A stretch of DNA of 64,000 nucleotides from Candidatus Margulisiibacteriota bacterium (GTDB taxonomy: Bacteria > Margulisbacteria > Riflemargulisbacteria > GWF2-39-127), in NCBI GenBank assembly GCA_003242895.1, contig QKMY01000021.1:91236-155235 (forward strand), read 5' to 3'. Within the stretch, counting starts at the first letter, position 1; every line of letters begins with the position of its first letter. The notes under the pieces are model-generated. The model did no database searches. It was not told the DNA's origin and saw only the letters and a program-made list of their open reading frames with translations. Position numbers and translations under genes: made by a program. Of the stretch, positions 36,124-44,333 are shown piece by piece.

Positions 36124-38712
36124 TTATGTTGATAGCCCTTTGCTTATCTTGATATACACTCTAAGTGCTTCAGATATTCCCCATGCTTGCATATTACATC
36201 CACGCTCCGTATGAGGATAATCTCCATCGCAGACCTCAGCAATGCTACCGATCCCTCCATGATTTAGCTGCTCACGGAGTGGCTCGAAGTATGTGTGGGC
36301 GTCTTCCAGCGCTTCTTTGCTCATGCCTTTCGATTCTATCATGGCATCGATCCAGGTATAGTAGAGCCAGCTCCACCCAGTGCCATTGTGGTAGGCAAGC
36401 TTTCTTTTTTCATCTTCTCCACCTTCGTAGCGGCCTTGGTAAGGGAAGTCAGGTGTCGAGCAGGTATTCTCAGACAGGCTTCTTATAAAACCTGGAATAA
36501 TTAGCTGTTCTCTGGTAACAGTTATGACACTTTCTGCTTTTTTCCCAGCTATTAAACCAAAAAGAACTGCAAAAAGCATGTTCGGCCTGATTGCGCTGTC
36601 TTTCTTTCCGTTAAGTGCGGAAGTATCGTTAGTGGCTTCGATATTGTCGTAGAGATAAGTTCCGTTCCAATAGAGTTCCTGAAAATTATTTTTGACCTTG
36701 GTTGCTAGGTCCGTGTAGTCATGGATACCTTGGTCTGTCATGAAGGTAAGCAGGTGATACCAGAAAACCTGAATCTCAACCGGGTAACCTTCTCTCGGTG
36801 TTCCCGCAGGATGATTGGTATCCATCCAGGTGAAATGAGTCGGAGACCATATCAATCCGGTTTCCCTGTCCATATGAATTCCGTTCTCTGTTCCGGCTAT
36901 ATAATTTGCGGCGATGCTTTTTATAACATCCTTGATATTCCTGCCCTTGCCATCTATGACTTCCTCTAGAATAGAACTATTTCCTGTTTTTTTAATGTAA
37001 TCATTAACGGCAATGGCAAACACCAGTTGTGCATCAACGGTATCCCGGTTTTCTGCATTTTTTCCATGGATTATGTTTGGCAGTGTCCCGTTTTCTTCAA
37101 ATTTAGCGAACTCTTTGATAATATCTTCCGACGTTTCAAGTAACTCTGCTTCGATGATTCCTCTCAGTACCAATAAGGTGTCTCTGCCCCAGTCAATGAA
37201 CCAGGGATATCCGGCAATAACAGTCTTATGCTCTTCTCTTTTGGTTATGAACTGATCCAGTGCGATTACAAGCGATTGGGCTAAAGAATCATTTTTTAAC
37301 TTGGGATCAAGTTTCTTTACTATTCCTTCCAGCCTTTGTTGTTCGTTTGCCAATACGGTTTCAATATTTTTACCAGAATAAAACCTTGCATCTTTTTCGC
37401 AGGTATAGGCTATGTGGTGTGCCGGTTTTGATTGGTCACATTGAAAGACTATATATCCCGGAGAATACTTATCTCCGGAGCAAAGCTGTCCTCTGTCCGC
37501 TTCTGTCGGATGGAATACGTTATAGTGCCAATAGGGTTCCTGTATACAGGTGCCGTCTGAAGATACGATAGTAAGTCCAGGGAAATCCTGCCAATTCTCA
37601 CCATTAAAATGAAATGACTGAGACTGACCAACGGTAACCAGTTTTGTCCCGTCGAAATATTTTTTCTCAAGCCCAGTGGATCCAGCTTTTGTTTCCCCGT
37701 GGTAACTTCGTTGCTCCAGGGCTGGTCGGACAATCAACTGGATAGGTATGCTTGCAGATAAGAGTTTGTATGATGCTATGGTAGTGTTCTTTCCATAGTG
37801 CATCTGAAGGGTTTTTTCGATTTCGATATGAGTTGTTCCTTCGTTTATCTGATATATCCATCGAGCTGTCGGGTACCGTTCGAATTGTTTCAGAGTACTT
37901 TTGTTGAGATCATAGACTTTGTTATCAGCTATTATTTTGTCAGTTGAAAACGAGACAAGTACATCTCGATCTATAGGATATTCGGGATGATTATTGATTA
38001 ACAGTATCCCGTTATATTTGCTGTTTATAGGATTGTTGTCAGTTCTTCCGACTGGAATATTACATAGAGCTCCCCGGCCGTTAGTCAGCGCAACTTCATC
38101 AAAATCCTGAACCTCGTGAGGATATAGGCGGTGACAGGGGAGTCCTTTGTCAGTGTAAAGAGACTGTTTGAATGAACGGTAGTCTGGCAGTACCCTGATA
38201 TGATAGTCATTTCCTTCCCATTTTGTGCCTGACCACTTAAATGTCAGCCAGTAATGGCCAGGATCTTTCAACGGGGGGATCACCGTATAATATTCCTTGC
38301 CGTTATCATCTGGCATCGATTGATATCCGGTTCCCGATTCCCCATGTTTGCCTGCAAATGCTAAGTTGTTTTCGGATGTTTTTATGATGAGCCATTGAGT
38401 TACGGCAATCATGGATTCTTTGTTCTTTTCATCGAAAGACCAGATATGAGAATATTTTTTTGCTTCGCTTTTATTGATATTTTCTGACAAACAGATTATT
38501 CCTGTTTTGATAATAGTATCAGCATTGTATTTAGATATGATTGCCAGGAATAATTGCAGGTCCTGTCGGGCTAGTGCTAAGGCTTCTGTGTTCAATATTG
38601 CCGAGGCATTAAGTTGATCGAGTCCTTTGCAGAGGATGGCGGTATTTATCCACCGGTAGAATGGTGTGTTCTCGATTTGTTCTTGAGAGTCAGCTATTAG
38701 TTTTTTTTTCAT
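36124..38712 (-). CDS. Amylo-alpha-1,6-glucosidase, glycogen debranching type (GH133)
   Basis: The 862-residue protein has the C-terminal (alpha/alpha)6 glucosidase domain of glycogen-debranching enzymes: AGYPWFIDWGRDTLLVLRG, then EENGTLPNII and NRDTVDAQLVFAIAV, FTWMDTNHPAGTPREGYPVE and YHNGTGWSWLYYTWIDAM. The N-terminal half carries a beta-sandwich domain with WSGTKWEGNDYHIRVLPDY. Such enzymes remove alpha-1,6-linked glucose from limit dextrins. Its start is at an ATG after CGAGGT. It is divergent from the GT2 gene at 38914; I could not find the CGATA element before it. Confidence 0.85.
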   Translation of the reverse strand: MKKKLIADSQEQIENTPFYRWINTAILCKGLDQLNASAILNTEALALARQDLQLFLAIISKYNADTIIKTGIICLSENINKSEAKKYSHIWSFDEKNKESMIAVTQWLIIKTSENNLAFAGKHGESGTGYQSMPDDNGKEYYTVIPPLKDPGHYWLTFKWSGTKWEGNDYHIRVLPDYRSFKQSLYTDKGLPCHRLYPHEVQDFDEVALTNGRGALCNIPVGRTDNNPINSKYNGILLINNHPEYPIDRDVLVSFSTDKIIADNKVYDLNKSTLKQFERYPTARWIYQINEGTTHIEIEKTLQMHYGKNTTIASYKLLSASIPIQLIVRPALEQRSYHGETKAGSTGLEKKYFDGTKLVTVGQSQSFHFNGENWQDFPGLTIVSSDGTCIQEPYWHYNVFHPTEADRGQLCSGDKYSPGYIVFQCDQSKPAHHIAYTCEKDARFYSGKNIETVLANEQQRLEGIVKKLDPKLKNDSLAQSLVIALDQFITKREEHKTVIAGYPWFIDWGRDTLLVLRGIIEAELLETSEDIIKEFAKFEENGTLPNIIHGKNAENRDTVDAQLVFAIAVNDYIKKTGNSSILEEVIDGKGRNIKDVIKSIAANYIAGTENGIHMDRETGLIWSPTHFTWMDTNHPAGTPREGYPVEIQVFWYHLLTFMTDQGIHDYTDLATKVKNNFQELYWNGTYLYDNIEATNDTSALNGKKDSAIRPNMLFAVLFGLIAGKKAESVITVTREQLIIPGFIRSLSENTCSTPDFPYQGRYEGGEDEKRKLAYHNGTGWSWLYYTWIDAMIESKGMSKEALEDAHTYFEPLREQLNHGGIGSIAEVCDGDYPHTERGCNMQAWGISEALRVYIKISKGLST

Positions 38713-38807
38713 TGTTATTACCTCGATAATTAATCCTATGTGCAGAATATAATATCATGAGAATGATAAAAAAGAATGGTAATTCTTAGGTCTCACAATA
38801 ATATTAA

Positions 38808-38836
38808 TTGATCTGTTTTACCTTTTTGCCCGATAT
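38808..38836 (+). promoter_or_regulatory. Sigma-28-like promoter for the GT2 gene
   Basis: TTGATC (38808-38813), 15 bases, then CCCGATAT (38829-38836), preceded by G to give GCCCGATAT. The start codon is 78 bases downstream. This copy is closest to the SigD -10 consensus GCCGATAT. Confidence 0.55.
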
Positions 38837-38913
38837 ATTTATATGTCGTAGCTATAGCTGTTCATGTTTCGTTTTTTTATTGGGGGATAATATGATTAGA
38901 GGAGTGATCTATA

Positions 38914-40152
38914 ATGAAGAATAAGATCCATGCAAGTTCTATAGAAAAAGTAAATATAACAGGGAACCCTCTCTACAGAATTATCGATAGGTTAGGAAAA
39001 ATGTACCCTATAACTTATATAGATGCCGATCATTTGAATGGTACCTCAAAATGGGTCCACAGGGAATCGGCTACTCTCGATCCGTTAGGTAATAATCTGG
39101 CAGATTACATCCTTAACGCTCAAAGATTAACCGATAGCAAAAAAATACAGGTATTTGTCCCAACATATAACAGTGAGACGTATCTGCTGCGGAATATTTC
39201 TGATATCTATAGCTCTCTCCTGTTCGAAAAAAGAAATTACTTGAAAGATTTTGATATCAATTTATTAGTGGGCATTAATGGTAAGATTGATTATAAAACT
39301 ATTGAAAGTTTATCGGCGTTTATCCGGTCACACAAGTACCTTCAGCAGATGGTTTCGATGTCTGTTTTTCATAGCGATGCTCAGGGTAAAATAAATGCCA
39401 TGAATATCGCACACCAGATCGCTCTTGAAAATAACAGGGGATATCTGTTGTTTGTAGATGATGACGTTTCAATTAAACAGCGGGCAATCTCAAATATCAT
39501 TAATGATATCCATTACTCTCCTCAGTATTCTCTTATCGGAGGATATCCCGTTTTGAACCCCTGTAATGAGACCTTAACACCGCTTGAAAGATCCTTCTAT
39601 ATGATGTCTTCTCTAAAAAGGTCTCTGACGGGATACTCGCTGCCAATGGGTAGATTAATGGGCCTGAGAACAGAGTCATATCCTGTTATTCCTGTTGACT
39701 TTGTTGCCGATGATGTTTTTCTCAATGGGTATTTTCTGCATCACAAGTTGCCCATGTATAATGAACGAAAAGCTCCTGTTGAATTCTATGGGTCATCTTC
39801 GTTTTATATGTGGTTGATGAGATCGAATAGGATTGCGTCATCTGATGATCAGGTAATTAATACTTTGCCCTTGCTTGAAGGGCTTCAGCTAAAAGAATTA
39901 CTCCATAACATTCCTTTTAGACAGCCTCCGGGCCAGCAAGAGTTGCGTAATATTGAGCTAATGAAATACATTAAATCAGCAGGAAGTACGGAGCTTAAAA
40001 AAATCCTGGACCACTCGAACCATAATAGCTGGGGGGTTGATGAGAGTACAAAAGGCTTAAAGGAAAGATTCCAAAGTAGTTTAGAGTTATATTTTAATGA
40101 TTATTTGTTTCCCACTTTGCTTGAGGAGGCTCGAAAATATGTACCTAAATAA
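38914..40152 (+). CDS. Family 2-like glycosyltransferase
   Basis: The 412-residue protein has a GT-A fold signature: IQVFVPTYNSETYLLRN at about residue 87, a helical part, and LLFVDDDVSIKQRAISNI near 183, where the DDD motif binds the metal and nucleotide sugar. VADDVFLNGYFLHHKLPM near 270 corresponds to the ED/DD acceptor region. No membrane segment is seen, unlike most synthases. It overlaps the nucleotidyltransferase gene by 14 bases. The combination suggests local synthesis of an activated sugar and its transfer; donor and acceptor are unknown. Confidence 0.8.
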   Translation: MKNKIHASSIEKVNITGNPLYRIIDRLGKMYPITYIDADHLNGTSKWVHRESATLDPLGNNLADYILNAQRLTDSKKIQVFVPTYNSETYLLRNISDIYSSLLFEKRNYLKDFDINLLVGINGKIDYKTIESLSAFIRSHKYLQQMVSMSVFHSDAQGKINAMNIAHQIALENNRGYLLFVDDDVSIKQRAISNIINDIHYSPQYSLIGGYPVLNPCNETLTPLERSFYMMSSLKRSLTGYSLPMGRLMGLRTESYPVIPVDFVADDVFLNGYFLHHKLPMYNERKAPVEFYGSSSFYMWLMRSNRIASSDDQVINTLPLLEGLQLKELLHNIPFRQPPGQQELRNIELMKYIKSAGSTELKKILDHSNHNSWGVDESTKGLKERFQSSLELYFNDYLFPTLLEEARKYVPK

Positions 40153-40975
40153 AAAATACATCGATGTACATCGTTCTTCGAGGAAATATTATGAGATAAT
40201 GGACCGTTCTGATGTCCGGTTAATGATGAGCCCGGAGAAGGCTTGTCCGGATAAAAATTATTTTATTATAATAGCAGGTGGACAAGCTACCAGGATGAAA
40301 CAGGGCGGGTTTATGTTACCCAAACCTCTTTATCCGTTACCCGACGGCAGGACCCTTTTAACCAGGACCATTGATGAAATATCTAATCTGACTGCTCATG
40401 AGATTAGACTGCAGGTAAGAAGTGAAGAAAAGCAGGTATTTGAGCAATATATCAAAGATAATAATATAACCAATCTCAAACTTATCTGTATGTCTGACTT
40501 ATTAGGTCATGGTGATGGCGCACGTTATGCCTTGCAGGACATTAATGCCAAAGAGGGCGCTGTTTCATTTCTATGGTGCGATATGCTCTATCAGAACAAT
40601 ACGTTGCTCAATACATTGATGCTGCATCATGAATTGGGAAGGGCCGTTACTATGCCAACAGTTTCTCTGACGAATCCTTACGCATCACTTGAAAGGGACA
40701 AAAATTATTCTGTAACCAGATTCTTGTTCCAAAGTGACGGGTTAGAAATGCCAGAGACCGGAGAAGACAATATTGGTATCTTTGTTTTCGATATCAATAA
40801 AGCGAAAGAGATAATTGACGACCTGTTCAAAACTACCTGGAATGGGGGTGGGCAACGAAAAGTCGATGATTTGTTAAAACAGGCTATGCTTAGAAACGAG
40901 ATTTTCGCTCCGCGTATCGGATCAATAACCGATTATAAAAATATCAATAGTCCCCTGGTTTTAGAAAGTATATAA
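40139..40975 (+). CDS. Sugar nucleotidyltransferase (NTP_transferase type)
   Basis: The 278-residue protein has the nucleotidyltransferase loop FIIIAGGQATRMKQGGF near residue 43, followed by LPKPLYPLPDGRTLL, GHGDGARYALQDI and LWCDMLYQ, which correspond to the PK(P), G and D metal-site motifs. I place the start at the ATG at 40139, 10 bases after GAGGAGG, rather than at 40097 deep inside the glycosyltransferase gene. It ends IGSITDYKNINSPLVLES, typical for GlmU/RfbA-type single-domain enzymes. Likely product is a UDP-, ADP- or dTDP-sugar for the linked GT2 or GlgA. Family is clear, substrate is not. Confidence 0.8.
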   Translation: MYLNKKYIDVHRSSRKYYEIMDRSDVRLMMSPEKACPDKNYFIIIAGGQATRMKQGGFMLPKPLYPLPDGRTLLTRTIDEISNLTAHEIRLQVRSEEKQVFEQYIKDNNITNLKLICMSDLLGHGDGARYALQDINAKEGAVSFLWCDMLYQNNTLLNTLMLHHELGRAVTMPTVSLTNPYASLERDKNYSVTRFLFQSDGLEMPETGEDNIGIFVFDINKAKEIIDDLFKTTWNGGGQRKVDDLLKQAMLRNEIFAPRIGSITDYKNINSPLVLESI

Positions 40976-41013
40976 AGCAATTCATAAAACCCGGATAAAA
41001 GTACTGCAAGACT

Positions 41014-42537
41014 TTATGGCATTAGAGAGTTGAAGACTTTCACATATTCTATTGCCGATTTTCCCCACGAAAAGTCTTCTGCCATTCCATTTTTACGGAG
41101 AGTTAACAGGAGCTCTTTATTATCAAAATACTTCATACATCTTCCCATCGCTTCTAATAATGCATCGGGGGTAACTTCGTTAATTACTACTCCTGTACCA
41201 GTACCGGTTTCCGGGTCAAAGTCTTTGACCGTATCTTTGAGTCCGCCTTCTTCCGATACTACCGGAGGAGTTCCGTCACCTTCAGCGAATATCTGGACAA
41301 GCCCGCAGGGTTCGTCCCTTGAAGGATAGAGAATAAAATCTACTCCTGCAATAATAAGGTGGCTTAATGCTTCATCGTAGCATAATGCAATACCGAGATT
41401 ATCAGGATATCTATTACGCAGCATTTCCAGCTCATAATGGTATCTTTCGTCTCCAGTGCCGAGAAGGATAAATTGAGCATCTTTTTCTTTTAATAATCTT
41501 TCGATGCTTTCAACTATAATATCTATTCCTTTTTGCCAGGTTAATCTTCCAACAAAACCAAAAACTGGTTTAGCGGGATCGTACTTAAGGTTGAATCTTT
41601 TAAGTAAGTGTTTTTTGTTTTCTTCTTTTCCTCTGGTAACGGACTGGCTGTCATATTTCTCCTTAAGATAATTATCATTCCAAGGGTCCCAGCTGTCTTC
41701 TTTTCCGTTAACAATACCGAAGAGTTTTTCTTTGTGTACATTGAGTATCCCATCAAAGCCGCAACCGTTTTTTTGATTGAGTATTTGCTTCGCATAGTGC
41801 GGGCTGACGGTAAAGACCACATCGCTTGTGACAACACCTGCTTTCAGAAAGCTGAAGCTGTCATAAAATTCGAAACGCTCAGGAGTATAATCGCTTTCCT
41901 TAAACCCTGCAATCGAAATAGTTTCCCTGCTGAATTTGCCGGAAAAAGCAATGTTATGAATGCTAAGGGCTGTTTTCATGCCCTTGAACTGAGGATTCCC
42001 GATTGTCATCTGATCTTTTAGGGCAGGGCATAATGCAGCTTGCCAGTCGTGAGCATGGAGGATATCAGGAGTCCATCTCAATGCGATCATAGTTTCATAG
42101 ACTCCACGATTGAAGAAAGTGAACCGTAGATTGCTGTCCTTATACTCTTGTTTATTTTTGTCAACATAGAGTCCACCATCTCTATTGAAAAAATGATCGT
42201 TGCCAATGAAGTAAGCTGGAATATCGGTATGTGGTATTTTTCCTATTAGTACTATTCCGGGGACAAGCTCCCCTCCCAGCCGGACTTTGATGTCAAACAT
42301 CTTTTCAGCATTACTTCGGGGTATCTGCTTATACAGAGGCATAAAGAACCTTGAGTCTACACCAAGCTTGTGCATTTCCTTAACAAGCGGCGGTACTGCA
42401 TCCGCCAGTCCTCCGGTTTTGGCCAGGTCAACGGCTTCTGATGCGACACCCGCATACGACTTGAATTTTGGTTTGATTGATTCGAGGGTAGCTACCGTTA
42501 TCTTATTATTACTGGTTGCTATAATTTTCGTTAACAT
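41014..42537 (-). CDS. glgA: Glycogen (starch) synthase, GT5
   Basis: The 507-residue GT-B enzyme extends alpha-1,4-glucan from ADP-glucose or UDP-glucose. The donor loop KTGGLADAVPPLVKEMHKLG lies at about residues 40-59. HAHDWQAAL, the GFDGILNV-like region, FGFVGRLTWQKGIDIIVESI and the C-terminal EPCGLVQIFAEGDGTPPVV (retaining Glu) are intact. Length is normal. The start is an ATG after AAGGA, with a likely sigma-28-like promoter 85 bases upstream. It faces away from the 425-residue unknown gene at 42910. No glgB or glgC is recognisable in the window, although the UDPGP-like proteins or the NTP transferase at 40139 could supply the donor. Confidence 0.92.
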   Translation of the reverse strand: MLTKIIATSNNKITVATLESIKPKFKSYAGVASEAVDLAKTGGLADAVPPLVKEMHKLGVDSRFFMPLYKQIPRSNAEKMFDIKVRLGGELVPGIVLIGKIPHTDIPAYFIGNDHFFNRDGGLYVDKNKQEYKDSNLRFTFFNRGVYETMIALRWTPDILHAHDWQAALCPALKDQMTIGNPQFKGMKTALSIHNIAFSGKFSRETISIAGFKESDYTPERFEFYDSFSFLKAGVVTSDVVFTVSPHYAKQILNQKNGCGFDGILNVHKEKLFGIVNGKEDSWDPWNDNYLKEKYDSQSVTRGKEENKKHLLKRFNLKYDPAKPVFGFVGRLTWQKGIDIIVESIERLLKEKDAQFILLGTGDERYHYELEMLRNRYPDNLGIALCYDEALSHLIIAGVDFILYPSRDEPCGLVQIFAEGDGTPPVVSEEGGLKDTVKDFDPETGTGTGVVINEVTPDALLEAMGRCMKYFDNKELLLTLRKNGMAEDFSWGKSAIEYVKVFNSLMP

Positions 42538-42621
42538 TTTTTTTCCTTTTTATTTATCTTACTCATTTTTTGATAATTTACAGTATTCCGATTATTTATT
42601 TAATTTACATTTTCCTATAAC

Positions 42622-42650
42622 ATATCGAAGCTGTTTGGAATTAGTTGCAA
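42622..42650 (-). promoter_or_regulatory. Sigma-28-like promoter for glgA
   Basis: On the minus strand: TTGCAA (42650-42645), 15 bases, then TTCGATAT (42629-42622). The start codon is 85 bases downstream. Spacing and both boxes match the promoters at 31032 and 33797 on the opposite strand. Confidence 0.55.
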
Positions 42651-42836
42651 TCTATTTTTAGGTTTTTTGCATATATTTTTCCTCGTATATTTTGCTTTCC
42701 TCAAAAAAGCTTTTGATAATAAGGTTTTTTGAATGAATTAACGAAAGTTTTCTATTTATGCCAATGTGCTTCAAATAAAACGGTTGACACTACACGGGCA
42801 AAATAGGCCATGTTCCATGAGTGAAGTGCAAAATGT

Positions 42837-42866
42837 TTGATTCATAACAAATAGTGGTATCGATAT
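42837..42866 (+). promoter_or_regulatory. Sigma-28-like promoter for the 425-residue unknown gene
   Basis: TTGATT (42837-42842), 16 bases, then ATCGATAT (42859-42866); the start codon is 44 bases downstream. Together with the glgA promoter it fills the 372-base divergent gap. Confidence 0.45.
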
Positions 42867-42909
42867 ATTAGTGTAGCTCGTAATCAGACCAAAAGGACGT
42901 GATGAAACT

Positions 42910-44187
42910 ATGAACCATAAAATCTATTCCGTCTCCGATCATATTTCCCGAAACTCTAAAGGAGTAGTAACTCAAAAAACTCCGGAGCCGTTGGCGAATC
43001 ATATGGTTCTTCTTGAAGGAGATTATCGGTCGAGATTTCGATTCGAGGAATTGATTCATAGTCTTGGTGATCCCAATTCTGCCTATGGTCAGAATATTAT
43101 AAACGAGCTCATTTCTTCAATCATGCTCGATTCTACAGACGTTAATTCTAAGACTGATGGCGTGCTTAAGCGTTTGTATTTCGCCCATGAATGGGACCGT
43201 TGGGTTATCGATTCGCTTTATTCTGCATTAGAAAAGTCAATAACACAAAGCGTCAAAAATATCGTTGATTATAGCGATATGCAAAAAGTAGAGGGAGCTC
43301 GCAGACGCCTCTATAATCTCGCATATATTGATCGATTGTTGATCCACTACTGGAACGAAAGCAGGGACCCGAACATTTGTTATGATCAGGGTGTGTTAGA
43401 CCGTCGAAACAGGGAGGTCCATAATCTCTTAATGAACACCCTGGATAAAACCATATACGATGTTAATGCGGATAAGAATAGTGAGGGATATCAACTACTC
43501 TCCTATCTAAAAAATGTGTTCGCTGATAAAAACCGGTTAAACCAGTATGTGTATCATCGTCCTAAACCGCAAGAATCCAGATTTCAAAGCACCAAGGTGC
43601 ATGGTTTGAGTATCGATCATACAGACCGGAAGCTTGATGAGGAGCCTACCAGGATATATTTTTGGGACTGGCTGCCATTCTCCGAGATTAGAGAGGATAA
43701 TTTCGCTTATCGAGTTCGGAAAGACGCTCCCACTATTAAAGAATGCCGTTATAGAAGTGAATCTGAGCAACTTGGCGATATCACTGCGGATTTCCTGGGT
43801 GAGCGTATTCCGGCTGAATACATCGAAGTCGTCGATCCGATGGAGCCGTGGATCGGCTATCCTATTACCGGGATCGGCAGCCGTAAAGAATTTATGGATA
43901 TGCGGGTCCCCGAGTTTAAGTATGTTAATGACATAGAAGATAAGCTGGATAAGTTGAAAAATAAATATAAGCTCGATGATTATCGGAATAATCATTTAGT
44001 TGACCGGGACTCCTTATCCGGAGAGATCGGTTTTATCGTAGATGATATATTGCGACAAACCGGCTTGAACGAAACCAATAAGTTTTTACTGTTATCCAAA
44101 TGTAATATTATGCACAATAATTATGCCGGTTCATGGATATTTTCCGGGGATAGAGAACAGATATTTGAAGCAATAAGGCAAGCTTAA
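42910..44187 (+). CDS. Hypothetical protein, 425 residues
   Basis: The protein is hydrophilic and helical, with many Arg/Asp/Tyr residues and no signal peptide or membrane segment. Recognisable text includes RRLYNLAYIDRLLIHYWNES, FWDWLPFSEIRED and EVVDPMEPWIGYPITGIGSR. I do not know a family with these. A good ribosome binding site (AAGGACGTGAT) and a CGATA-type promoter precede it. It stands directly upstream of module B and downstream of divergent glgA, so a role with the glucan or nucleotidyltransferase genes is possible but unproven. Confidence 0.65.
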   Translation: MNHKIYSVSDHISRNSKGVVTQKTPEPLANHMVLLEGDYRSRFRFEELIHSLGDPNSAYGQNIINELISSIMLDSTDVNSKTDGVLKRLYFAHEWDRWVIDSLYSALEKSITQSVKNIVDYSDMQKVEGARRRLYNLAYIDRLLIHYWNESRDPNICYDQGVLDRRNREVHNLLMNTLDKTIYDVNADKNSEGYQLLSYLKNVFADKNRLNQYVYHRPKPQESRFQSTKVHGLSIDHTDRKLDEEPTRIYFWDWLPFSEIREDNFAYRVRKDAPTIKECRYRSESEQLGDITADFLGERIPAEYIEVVDPMEPWIGYPITGIGSRKEFMDMRVPEFKYVNDIEDKLDKLKNKYKLDDYRNNHLVDRDSLSGEIGFIVDDILRQTGLNETNKFLLLSKCNIMHNNYAGSWIFSGDREQIFEAIRQA

Positions 44188-44227
44188 ACCTCTACAATTA
44201 ATCTCTAAAAATAATGATATATAAAAA

Positions 44228-44256
44228 GTGAGATTAATTATCTGCAGTGACGATAC
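44228..44256 (+). promoter_or_regulatory. Weak sigma-28-like promoter for module B
   Basis: GTGAGA (44228-44233), 15 bases, then GACGATAC (44249-44256); the start codon is 78 bases downstream. The -10 box ends in C instead of T/A, so this copy is weaker than the others. Confidence 0.35.
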
Positions 44257-44333
44257 ATTAAATACGATGGAGGGACTCTGCTTTTGATAATGAGGGACGT
44301 AACCATAACTTTAATTAAGGAAGTGATTCGTTA

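Noticed and set aside
36165..37571. Several + frames of 80-107 codons opposite the GH133 gene
   Set aside because: All are antisense shadows within a well-supported debranching-enzyme gene.
38713..38913. A CGATA-type promoter for the minus-strand GH133 gene
   Set aside because: No NNCGATAW box was found on the minus strand in this gap; only a CATGATAT with no matching -35.
41608..42021. A 137-codon + frame opposite glgA
   Set aside because: It is a shadow of the glgA coding sequence; the glgA motifs are intact on the other strand.
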